A DNA stretch of 64,000 nucleotides. Source: Candidatus Obscuribacterales bacterium. GTDB taxonomy: Bacteria > Cyanobacteriota > Vampirovibrionia > Obscuribacterales > Obscuribacteraceae. The notes beneath the pieces were generated by a model. It worked only from the letters and a program-made list of their open reading frames with translations, made no database searches and was not told the DNA's origin. The stretch is from contig JAIETZ010000003.1 in the NCBI GenBank assembly GCA_019744775.1, positions 248,001 through 312,000 on the forward strand. The letters run 5' to 3'. This document shows, piece after piece, positions 46,011-52,341 of the stretch; positions within the stretch are counted from its first letter, which is position 1, and every line of letters starts with the position of its first letter. The position numbers and the translations under genes are program-made.

Positions 46011-46256
46011 ATGACTGACAAATCATGGATGCAGAAGTTGACCGGACTTTTTGGCGCCTCAAAACCAGATGCAACCGAATCCACGGAAGAAGTAGTTGAA
46101 AATCCATGCTGCAATGGCGTAGTGCACATCGCATTTCGTGGAGTAAGCGATGAGCGAATGTATATCTCATATTCGCGTAAATGGCCCGAGGTCAAATTCT
46201 TTCGCCCCAGAGGGCTAAGAGTATTCTGTGCGGACTGTCGCCGGAGATTGCTGTAG
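46011..46256 (+). CDS. Small CxxC protein downstream of the histidine kinase
   Basis: 81 residues from ATG 46011, with AAGGAG six bases upstream and overlapping the kinase stop region. This is the real start of a longer open frame whose 5' part lies inside the kinase gene. The product is small and soluble with a Cys pair in the middle (NPCCNGV) and FCADCRRRLL at the end. It may be a metal-binding or redox element. Its tight coupling to the kinase gene suggests a role in the same signalling step, but this is inference. Confidence 0.65.
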   Translation: MTDKSWMQKLTGLFGASKPDATESTEEVVENPCCNGVVHIAFRGVSDERMYISYSRKWPEVKFFRPRGLRVFCADCRRRLL

Positions 46257-46300
46257 TGGTTTGATTTTATAGAGTTATTTGAGAGTGAGGAGTAATGCAA

Positions 46301-47203
46301 ATGTTATTTAATAGTGCCCACAAACTTCATTTTTCAGGTTCGTTGTTATTGTTGGCACTTATCACGTGTCCCGTGGCAACGGCACAAATGTCACAAGCCA
46401 AGTTCAATGAGGCAGCACGACTGTATGCTGAAGCAGGGCAGGCATTTAATGCTGGTAATAACACTCGAGCTTCTGAACTGTGTGACAAGGGGGTATTACT
46501 AGTAGCAGGACAGAACCCCCAGCTTCTACAGGGGTTTTATTCCACACGTGCTCAAATCTTCTCAAGACAAGGCAAGTATGATTTGGCTGAGAAAGCGGCG
46601 CAACTGGCGGTTCAATTTGCCACGCAGGTTGACGGCAAGGGACCATCTTACGGACTGGCACTTATGGTGAAAGCAAAAGTGTTAGTTGAGTGTGCACGAT
46701 TTGCAGCTGCTGAGCCACTGGCTACAGAGAGCGCAAGTATTATGGAACATACCGTTTACCGCAAAAAGGACGCATCCTACGGGCGGGATTACGTTGATGC
46801 TTTGACTGAGCAGATGATGTCGTTAGCGGGACAAGGGAAGGAAAAAGAAACCGTAGCAGTACTTAGGCAGCTACTTCCTCTCCGAGGAAAGCCTGATCCG
46901 GGAGATTTTGAGTTGTACATGGCCCTAGCTAGTGCTTCTGCACAAACGGGAGATTTGTACTACAAAGTCGGCAAGCTAAGTCAGGCTGAGACGCTATATA
47001 AACGATCTATTGCGCTTTATAACGAGTGGAATACAAAATCAAAAAACAACAATATTGGTACAACTCACGTCTTACCTTATGACAGCATCGTATTGGGGAT
47101 GAAACATCTGAGCGAGATTTACATCAAGTCCGGACGAACTAAAGAAGCAGCAGATCTCAATAAAGATCTAGATTTTTGGACTGCGATGAAACGTGGAATG
47201 TAG
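46301..47203 (+). CDS. Secreted TPR-repeat protein
   Basis: About 300 residues; ATG 46301 has GGAG eight bases upstream (ATG 46295 is too close to it). Signal peptide: basic start LFNSAHKLHF, hydrophobic SGSLLLLALITC, cleavage after ATA. Repeated TPR units follow (KFNEAARLYAEAGQAFNAGN, KYDLAEKAAQLAVQFATQVD, TGDLYYKVGKLSQAETLYKR and one near MKHLSEIYIKSGRTKEAADL). Probably periplasmic scaffolding, like the protein at 5.8 kb. It marks the left side of the accessory island. Confidence 0.75.
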   Translation: MLFNSAHKLHFSGSLLLLALITCPVATAQMSQAKFNEAARLYAEAGQAFNAGNNTRASELCDKGVLLVAGQNPQLLQGFYSTRAQIFSRQGKYDLAEKAAQLAVQFATQVDGKGPSYGLALMVKAKVLVECARFAAAEPLATESASIMEHTVYRKKDASYGRDYVDALTEQMMSLAGQGKEKETVAVLRQLLPLRGKPDPGDFELYMALASASAQTGDLYYKVGKLSQAETLYKRSIALYNEWNTKSKNNNIGTTHVLPYDSIVLGMKHLSEIYIKSGRTKEAADLNKDLDFWTAMKRGM

Positions 47204-47252
47204 AGAGAGTTTCCGTTAGGATTTAATGTCCCAACTTGCTGAGGAAAGGCGT

Positions 47253-47277
47253 TTGAGGTCACAATTTGTGACCTCAA
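47253..47277 (+). repeat. ORF6N-locus palindrome, copy 1
   Basis: A 25-base perfect palindrome: arm TTGAGGTCACAA, central T, arm TTGTGACCTCAA. It lies 50 bases after the TPR gene stop and 67 bases upstream of the promoter of the ORF6N gene. Relative to copies 3 and 4 it carries A-to-G in the left arm and the matching T-to-C in the right arm, so the dyad is preserved by paired changes. Confidence 0.9.
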
Positions 47278-47343
47278 GTTCTATGTTTTGGCTCGTCTTA
47301 TTGCTAGCTTCAGGTATTCTCAATCACTGGAGAAACCGATACG

Positions 47344-47372
47344 TTGACAGTGTATTATAAGTGTATTACACT
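47344..47372 (+). promoter_or_regulatory. Sigma-70-type promoter of the ORF6N gene
   Basis: Perfect -35 TTGACA (47344-47349), 17-base spacer, -10 TACACT (47367-47372). It predicts a transcript start near 47379, so palindrome copy 2 (47414-47438) lies in the 5' leader between promoter and ribosome-binding site. Confidence 0.55.
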
Positions 47373-47413
47373 CGAGCTATGGATTAGTGGATAGTTGAGG
47401 CTCCTCTGTCGCT

Positions 47414-47438
47414 TTGAGATCACAGTTTGTGATCTCAA
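47414..47438 (+). repeat. ORF6N-locus palindrome, copy 2 (in the 5' leader)
   Basis: Arms TTGAGATCACA and TGTGATCTCAA (11 bases each, perfect) around GTT, 25 bases in total. It ends eight bases before the GGAGG (47447-47451) of the ORF6N gene. The position is ideal for an operator or for an mRNA hairpin controlling ribosome access. Confidence 0.88.
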
Positions 47439-47456
47439 GATTAGTTGGAGGTTTAA

Positions 47457-47999
47457 GTGACGACTGACACTCCTGCACAATATGTAGATTCACTGACGTC
47501 TCGCATTCACCTTGTGCGTGGTCAGAAAGTTATGCTTGATGCTGATTTGGCCGAGCTTTACGGCATTTCGACAAGAATTTTTAATCAAGGTGTAAAACGG
47601 AACAGAAGTCGCTTTCCGGTTGACTTCATGTTTCAGCTTACGGTCGAAGAATATGAAAACTTGAGATCACAATTTGTGATCTCAAGTTCCAGATGGGGCG
47701 GTCGACGGTATACTCCTTTGGCGTTTACCGAACACGGCGCAATAATGGCAGCAACGATCTTAAATTCTCAGAAGGCGATGGAGATGAGCGTTTTTATTGT
47801 CCGTGCCTTTGTACAACTTCGGGAGATAATTTCTGCTCATAGTGAGCTAACCGACAAATTACAACAACTAGAAAGCAAAGTATCTGGACACGATCAATCG
47901 ATTGCCGATTTATTTGAGGCAATTCGTCAATTGATGATGCCGCCATCCTCAAAAAAGCGTTTTGTTGGATTTCGCACGGGCGTTGATGGTGAGTCATGA
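47457..47999 (+). CDS. ORF6N-domain DNA-binding protein
   Basis: 180 residues from GTG 47457, with GGAGG five bases upstream. The ORF6N core is unmistakable: RIHLVRGQKVMLDADLAELY, GVKRNRSRFPVDFMFQLTVE, LRSQFVISS, GGRRYTPLAFTEHGAIM and AATILNSQKAMEMSVFIVRA, then a coiled coil (ELTDKLQQLESKVSGHDQSI). ORF6N/KilA-N proteins are phage-type DNA-binding regulators. The codons for residues 68-77 are themselves palindrome copy 3. Two more copies lie upstream and one downstream, suggesting it regulates, or is recognised by, that element. Start of a probable operon with the next gene. Confidence 0.88.
   Translation: MTTDTPAQYVDSLTSRIHLVRGQKVMLDADLAELYGISTRIFNQGVKRNRSRFPVDFMFQLTVEEYENLRSQFVISSSRWGGRRYTPLAFTEHGAIMAATILNSQKAMEMSVFIVRAFVQLREIISAHSELTDKLQQLESKVSGHDQSIADLFEAIRQLMMPPSSKKRFVGFRTGVDGES
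47658..47688 (+). repeat. ORF6N-locus palindrome, copy 3 (inside the ORF6N coding sequence)
   Basis: A 31-base perfect palindrome with 15-base arms (AACTTGAGATCACAA and TTGTGATCTCAAGTT) around a central T. It lies in frame and encodes residues 68-77 of the ORF6N protein (N-LRSQFVISS). It shares 25 of 25 core bases with copy 4. Confidence 0.93.
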
Positions 48000-48033
48000 T
48001 CAAATTCAATTCAGCACGATAGGACAAACAATA

Positions 48034-48429
48034 ATGCCTAAACTTACAGACAAACAATTACAACAGCGAAAGCTAGAGATGGCTGCTAGGTCACGCGCTG
48101 CTGTGGCTAAGAAGGAATTAGTCCAGTTCCGTTTAGAGGCTGACCAGATTGTGAAGCTGTTTGAAATCGCAGCGAAGAACGAAATCCACATGGGTACTAT
48201 GCTGCGCCAGTGGGTCAACGAGCGGATAGCTTATGAAGAAACGGGTTCAGGCACTAGCCTATATACGGACAAACAAGAAAACAGAGGCTCATCTGCCGGA
48301 TTTGTTGTGAAGGAACCTACAACTGAACAACTTTATATTAACAATAAACTGGAGCGTGGAATCAATTTGTTAGAGCAGCGCATCGCCAAACTAGAGGAGA
48401 AATCAAGAAACAAGAAGACCAAAACTTGA
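48034..48429 (+). CDS. Hypothetical basic protein downstream of the ORF6N gene
   Basis: 131 residues from ATG 48034, with AGGA nine bases upstream; the 47962 start would overlap the ORF6N gene. A Gln/Arg/Lys-rich N-terminus (TDKQLQQRKLEMAARSRAAV) leads into a short strand and two helices (ELVQFRLEADQIVKLFEIAA, then IHMGTMLRQWVNERI) that resemble a ribbon-helix-helix DNA-binding fold. The C-terminal part is a coiled coil (LERGINLLEQRIAKLEEKS). Its TGA stop (48427-48429) lies inside palindrome copy 4. Possible co-regulator of the ORF6N system. Confidence 0.65.
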   Translation: MPKLTDKQLQQRKLEMAARSRAAVAKKELVQFRLEADQIVKLFEIAAKNEIHMGTMLRQWVNERIAYEETGSGTSLYTDKQENRGSSAGFVVKEPTTEQLYINNKLERGINLLEQRIAKLEEKSRNKKTKT

Positions 48430-48456
48430 GATCACAATTTGTGATCTCAAGTTTTG
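48420..48456 (+). repeat. ORF6N-locus palindrome, copy 4
   Basis: The longest copy: a 37-base perfect palindrome, 18-base arms around a central T, core identical to copy 3. It spans the stop codon of the preceding gene and ends 27 bases upstream of the -35 element of the next promoter, so it could end transcription of the ORF6N operon or act as an operator for the toxin-antitoxin pair. Confidence 0.93.
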
Positions 48457-48482
48457 TAAGCCCAGTTGAGGCTTTTGATGGT

Positions 48483-48510
48483 TTGACCTTTATTTTGTGG
48501 GTGCTAAAGT
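48483..48510 (+). promoter_or_regulatory. Promoter of the PIN toxin-antitoxin pair
   Basis: -35 TTGACC (48483-48488), 16-base spacer, -10 TAAAGT (48505-48510). Four of six bases match at -10, five of six at -35. The predicted start near 48517 leaves only a very short leader before the antitoxin start. Confidence 0.45.
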
Positions 48511-48530
48511 AACTATATGAGGATATGACA

Positions 48531-48764
48531 ATGGCTCAATCTAAACCCGAAGATATTAATCTCGATCAAGTACTAAAGCTCGTAGAGCAGCTTTCGCCCG
48601 AAGACCAGAGCGAACTACGTCGTAAGCTGGACGATTCTTGGTCCAAGCGTTGGTCGGCTCTGGTTCAGCGGATAGAAAAAAGAGCCAAGGATTATCCACC
48701 ATTGTCCGATGAAGAAATCTTGGCGGAAGTGAAAGCAGCTAGAGAAGCGCGTAAGGGTGCTTAG
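48531..48764 (+). CDS. Probable antitoxin of a PIN-domain pair
   Basis: 77 residues from ATG 48531, with GAGG about eight bases upstream (ATG 48525 lies too near it). Acidic N-terminus and helical core (LDQVLKLVEQLSPEDQSELR) with a charged C-terminus (SDEEILAEVKAAREARKG), which looks like the short flexible segment that blocks PIN active sites. It overlaps the PIN gene by eight bases. The family of antitoxin is not named with confidence. Confidence 0.6.
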   Translation: MAQSKPEDINLDQVLKLVEQLSPEDQSELRRKLDDSWSKRWSALVQRIEKRAKDYPPLSDEEILAEVKAAREARKGA

Positions 48765-49167
48765 AGTCGTAATCGATACTAATGTTTGGATCAGTGGACT
48801 CATTAAGTCTGGTCCGCCTGCCAAGATCGTTTCTCTTTTTGCCGCAGGTGTATTTAGGGTTTGTTGTTCAAAGGAAACAATGGATGAACTGGCAGTGGTT
48901 CTTAAACGCCCCAAATTAGCAGATCGTATTGACCTGCTCGATGCCGAACTATTAATTGACTTACTCAATTCCAGCGCACTCCTAGTAAATACTGAAACCG
49001 TTCAGTCGATTGTTAGAGATCCAAAGGATCAGATTTACCTTGCTTGTTCCGATGCAGCAAATGCAGACGTTCTTGTGACTGGCGACAAAGACTTGTTAGT
49101 GCTTAACAGCTACGGACGGACGCGTATAATGGCACCAGCAGAGTTTTGTTCGCTGTTTGCTGAGTGA
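48757..49167 (+). CDS. PIN-domain toxin (putative TA nuclease)
   Basis: 136 residues from GTG 48757. The PIN nuclease signature starts at VVIDTNVWISGLI (first acidic Asp), then ETMDELAVVLKRPKL (Glu), DPKDQIYLACSDAANADVLV and VTGDKDLL (Asp). This matches the putative-PIN toxin family of the VapC/RelE-adjacent type with Mg-dependent RNase activity. It is translated from a start inside the antitoxin gene, the usual arrangement. The module and the ORF6N locus make an accessory island. Confidence 0.85.
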   Translation: MLRVVIDTNVWISGLIKSGPPAKIVSLFAAGVFRVCCSKETMDELAVVLKRPKLADRIDLLDAELLIDLLNSSALLVNTETVQSIVRDPKDQIYLACSDAANADVLVTGDKDLLVLNSYGRTRIMAPAEFCSLFAE

Positions 49168-49361
49168 TGGATTTAGAGTCCCAAAAGAACGTGCGCTCTC
49201 AAATTTGTAGTGCATAATTCCGGTGCTGCCGTAGATGCCGATTGGTTGACCTGCTTTAACTTCTTGTCCGGTGGTCACGGGACGGCTAAGTATCTTCCTC
49301 ACTGTGCCTATCTTAAATACGTTTGAAACGCCAAAAAGTTCAAAGACGTCACGTTAAATCG
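49096..49361 (-). pseudogene. Remnant of an M23-type peptidase domain
   Basis: A minus-strand frame holds a decayed M23 endopeptidase segment: TTGQEVKAGQPIGIYGSTG followed by MHYKFESARSFGTLNP. Intact proteins read VKxGQxIGxxGxTG...HLHFE and are preceded by a metal-binding HxxxD region. Here the residues between GSTG and the His are lost, a TAA lies in frame at the domain's N-terminal side, and no start context or upstream domain remains. Likely a deletion remnant at the edge of the accessory island. Confidence 0.45.
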
Positions 49362-49389
49362 CGACGGATTTTACTAATTAATATTGCAC

Positions 49390-50466
49390 TCAAATTTTCG
49401 AGCGGCGTTTACTGGTTTGCAGCAAAGCATCGAATTCGTTTGCTGGATAGCGAGTTGACTTCGTTATGGTCTGAAGGGAGTTGAAAAACTCGTCTCTAAA
49501 TTTCAGCGCTAGCTGCCCATACTGCTCTATGGCAGAGGCAACTGGTGGAGGCACATCATTTGATTTTGTTCTGTCGCTGAGTAAGGACTGCAATTTTAAG
49601 TGCCAGTTCTCCTGTCCATAGAATTTGGTAACTATGCAGTGAATCATGCTTGCAATGCTGGCGCAGCGGTCATAGTTTTGATGCTTGTTCAGGAATAGGA
49701 GTTCGTCGTTTGCTAACTCGAATTCAGCTGATGAAGCGAGACCAAAATCGGTAAAGTACAGGCGATTGCCATCCGTGAGTATGTTGTTGAAATGAGCGTC
49801 AAAGTGAACAAATGAATGTCTGTTGAGAAAATCCGTTGTCTCAACAAGCTGATTGTCGACAAATGAAATTGCCTCATCGGCGTCAATATCGAGTTGATGT
49901 TGTAGCCACTGCGATAATGTGGACGGAATGTATTCCAAGAATAGTACTAGATGTGCTGAAGCATCGCGAATGCCTTCTAGCCTATTTCGTATGGCTGATG
50001 AATTATCCCAATATTGAACATCTGCATCTATATCTTCAACTGCTTTGCCAATATTTTTAGTGGGAAGGCAAGGCAAAATACGCCAATGATAGAGAATTGG
50101 GAAGTTCGCACATTGGTCAGACAAGACCCAATTTGTCGTCATTATGTGGGCGGCAAGATCACGCCAAGCTCCAAATCCTGTTGATCCGACGCCATATTGA
50201 TAGTAGAGCGGTAATTCAAAAATATTGGCGGTAGACTTAAAGTGCTTAGGCTGTCTTTCTAAGTCCGTCAATGGGAGTTTTTTGACAAAGATGGGAGCAT
50301 CATCCACTCTAAGCAAAGCTGAACTACCACCATAACCACAATGGAGTGGCTTTGCTTGCTCAATCAGAAGAGTGAGTGTGTCGTCACTTTGGACAGAAAG
50401 CTGCTTTGAAAGTTGGTTATACGTACCTATTCGATTATTCAATTGGCCGCCTGGGAAAGTCTCCAC
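49390..50466 (-). CDS. Protein-kinase-like / phosphotransferase-fold protein
   Basis: 358 residues with a protein-kinase/APH-type catalytic core: Gly-rich LHCGYGGSSALLRV, Lys strand IFVKKLPLTD, catalytic loop VHFDAHFNNIL (HxDxxxxN) and metal motif TDFGLAS (DFG-like). The hinge reads LVLFLEYIPSTLSQWLQ. It may phosphorylate a small molecule or protein. The last base of its start codon region overlaps the downstream end of the metallophosphoesterase gene by 28 bases, so the two are translated together. Specificity unknown. Confidence 0.75.
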   Translation of the reverse strand: METFPGGQLNNRIGTYNQLSKQLSVQSDDTLTLLIEQAKPLHCGYGGSSALLRVDDAPIFVKKLPLTDLERQPKHFKSTANIFELPLYYQYGVGSTGFGAWRDLAAHIMTTNWVLSDQCANFPILYHWRILPCLPTKNIGKAVEDIDADVQYWDNSSAIRNRLEGIRDASAHLVLFLEYIPSTLSQWLQHQLDIDADEAISFVDNQLVETTDFLNRHSFVHFDAHFNNILTDGNRLYFTDFGLASSAEFELANDELLFLNKHQNYDRCASIASMIHCIVTKFYGQENWHLKLQSLLSDRTKSNDVPPPVASAIEQYGQLALKFRDEFFNSLQTITKSTRYPANEFDALLQTSKRRSKI

Positions 50467-51407
50467 TGTTCATCGCCAGTGATATCTATTAGCGTTACTT
50501 CTGGTCGACATAAAAATCTCACGCGCGGTGCCCAAGAGCCTTCCAGTCCTACGCCTCGAGTTACGCTGAGCCAGGTATCGTTCACGTGATACATACCTGC
50601 TTCAAATTGTTTTCCGGTCGGGGAACGAGTAATTATTGCTCCGTAGAAAGGCAAGCGTACTTGTCCACCATGTGTATGACCAGTACACAGGAGATCGATA
50701 TTGTATTTGCTGAGCGACTCTGCCGCGCAGGGGTAGTGATAGACGTAAATGTTGTAATTGTCTTTGGATAACTTGTTTAAATTTGCTGTCCCCAATGATT
50801 CCCGATCTACGGGAACGCCAGTGACGCAAATGGACATGCCATGCAAATTTAGCTTTTCGATTTGTCCCTTTAGATTCTTTACTTTGGTCTTTCCGAGAAT
50901 ATCCATGTTCGGCCACTGCCGGCTGTCGTGATTTCCCAGTCCAACGAAGGTTGGTGCGATGGTGGACAGCTCTTGCATGCACTTTCTAAATATAGGCAAA
51001 CCCTCGCGACAATTTATGCAGTCACCGGAGAATACAATAATGTCCGGATGAAGTGATTTTATCGTTGGATAAAGTCGGGGTTCAAGTCTTGGTTGGGAGT
51101 CACAATGCAAATCGGAAATATGGACTATGCGTAGAGATGGTCTGTCGGGGTTAGCGGCAAATTTTTTCGAGTAAATTGTCGATCTAGTGACTTCAAGGTC
51201 ATATGGTTCGACGAAGACCCCGTAGCTAACGCAAGCGATTATGGCAATTCCAACTAAGACTCCTAGGATATCCAGTGGATCGACTTTTCTTTTTGTACGT
51301 ATCGATTTGATTGTTCGCCAAACAGCTCTAAGCGCCCAGAGTGAAATCACAACAAGGACTGCCACAAAAAGGACCAAAACGAAGAGTTCTGAAATCAGCG
51401 GATTCAT
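50439..51407 (-). CDS. Membrane-anchored metallophosphoesterase
   Basis: 322 residues. Two N-terminal hydrophobic helices (VLVLFVAVLVVISLWALRAV, then ILGVLVGIAIIACVSYG) precede a calcineurin-type core: HISDLHCD, VFSGDCIN, GLGNHDSRQW, YHYPCAAES and CTGHTHGGQVRLP, the dimetal ligands of the YkuE/LpxH-like group. It may act on lipid-linked or nucleotide substrates at the membrane. Expressed with the kinase-like gene through a 28-base overlap. The pair may do opposing phospho-transfer reactions, which is inference. Confidence 0.88.
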   Translation of the reverse strand: MNPLISELFVLVLFVAVLVVISLWALRAVWRTIKSIRTKRKVDPLDILGVLVGIAIIACVSYGVFVEPYDLEVTRSTIYSKKFAANPDRPSLRIVHISDLHCDSQPRLEPRLYPTIKSLHPDIIVFSGDCINCREGLPIFRKCMQELSTIAPTFVGLGNHDSRQWPNMDILGKTKVKNLKGQIEKLNLHGMSICVTGVPVDRESLGTANLNKLSKDNYNIYVYHYPCAAESLSKYNIDLLCTGHTHGGQVRLPFYGAIITRSPTGKQFEAGMYHVNDTWLSVTRGVGLEGSWAPRVRFLCRPEVTLIDITGDEQWRLSQAAN

Positions 51408-51446
51408 GGCAAATTGTTCCCCTCTGCAGGGATTATGTCCTTCGTC

Positions 51447-52331
51447 CTACGCCTGTTCGTCTAACGCTTGACGCAAGAAGCCGGCGGATTTGTTGATGAG
51501 GGTTTCAGCTTGTTGTCTGCCCAGCTTGCGCTTGACCATGAGGATGGCTGTTTTAGCGTTGTAGTGGGAGGCGACAAGAGCGCCTTCAGCGATGTGACGT
51601 GGCACATCGGCTAGGCTGCTGATGATCATCAAGGCGCGTTCGCGCAATTTCTCGTTGGTTGGTTTTAAATCAACCATCAAGTTTTCGTAGACTTTGCCGA
51701 GGCGGACCATGGAGCAGGTGGAGATGAGGTTCAAGATCATCTTTTGTGCTGTTCCGGCTTTCATTCTGGTTGAGCCGGTCAATGCTTCTGGTCCGACTGG
51801 AGCGACAATGGCAACGTCGGCAATTGATTCCAATTCGGAATTCGGGTTGTTAACAACAGCAATTACCTTTGCTCCCAATTCGCGAGCTTTGTCGCAAGCG
51901 CCTTGGACATAAGGTGTTCTGCCGCTGGCTGTTATTCCGACGACTACATCTTTGTCGGTTATGTTAGCGGCGGTGGCGTCGGCTATGCCGGATGTTTTGG
52001 AATCCTCGGCATTTTCAAAAGCTTGGAACATTGCTTCTTTGCCGCCGGCAATGTAGGCAGTGACGATATTGGGGTCAATGCCAAATGTCGGAGGACATTC
52101 TGAGGCGTCGAGCACGCCGAGTCTGCCGCTTGTTCCGGCGCCGAAGTAAATGAGGCGGCCGCCTGCGCGCAATCCGTCGACAATGAGGTCAACTGCGCGG
52201 GCGATGTCCGGTATCACTTTGTTGACTGCTTGAGCAACCAAGAGATCTTCGCTTTGAATACGCGACACTAAGTCCAGCGTATCGAGCACATCCAAATCCA
52301 TTGTTTTTGGATTGCGCTCCTCAGTGAGCAT
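51447..52331 (-). CDS. murQ: N-acetylmuramic acid 6-phosphate etherase
   Basis: 294 residues from ATG 52331, which gives the family start (MLTEERNPKTMDLDVLDTLD). The longer in-frame start at 52415 would overlap the dihydropyrimidinase gene by 74 bases. SIS-domain sugar-phosphate site: GGRLIYFGAGTSGRLGVLDA followed by SECPPTFG. The enzyme cleaves the lactyl ether of MurNAc-6-P in cell-wall recycling. Neither murK nor anmK is nearby. It follows the dihydropyrimidinase gene by 10 bases, an unusual pairing. Confidence 0.92.
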   Translation of the reverse strand: MLTEERNPKTMDLDVLDTLDLVSRIQSEDLLVAQAVNKVIPDIARAVDLIVDGLRAGGRLIYFGAGTSGRLGVLDASECPPTFGIDPNIVTAYIAGGKEAMFQAFENAEDSKTSGIADATAANITDKDVVVGITASGRTPYVQGACDKARELGAKVIAVVNNPNSELESIADVAIVAPVGPEALTGSTRMKAGTAQKMILNLISTCSMVRLGKVYENLMVDLKPTNEKLRERALMIISSLADVPRHIAEGALVASHYNAKTAILMVKRKLGRQQAETLINKSAGFLRQALDEQA

Positions 52332-52341
52332 TTTATTGAAC

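Noticed and set aside
47253-48456. CRISPR array or tandem repeat at the palindrome cluster
   Set aside because: The four copies start at irregular intervals (161, 247 and about 764 bases), lie partly in coding sequence and are each palindromic. No spacer-like units and no cas genes.
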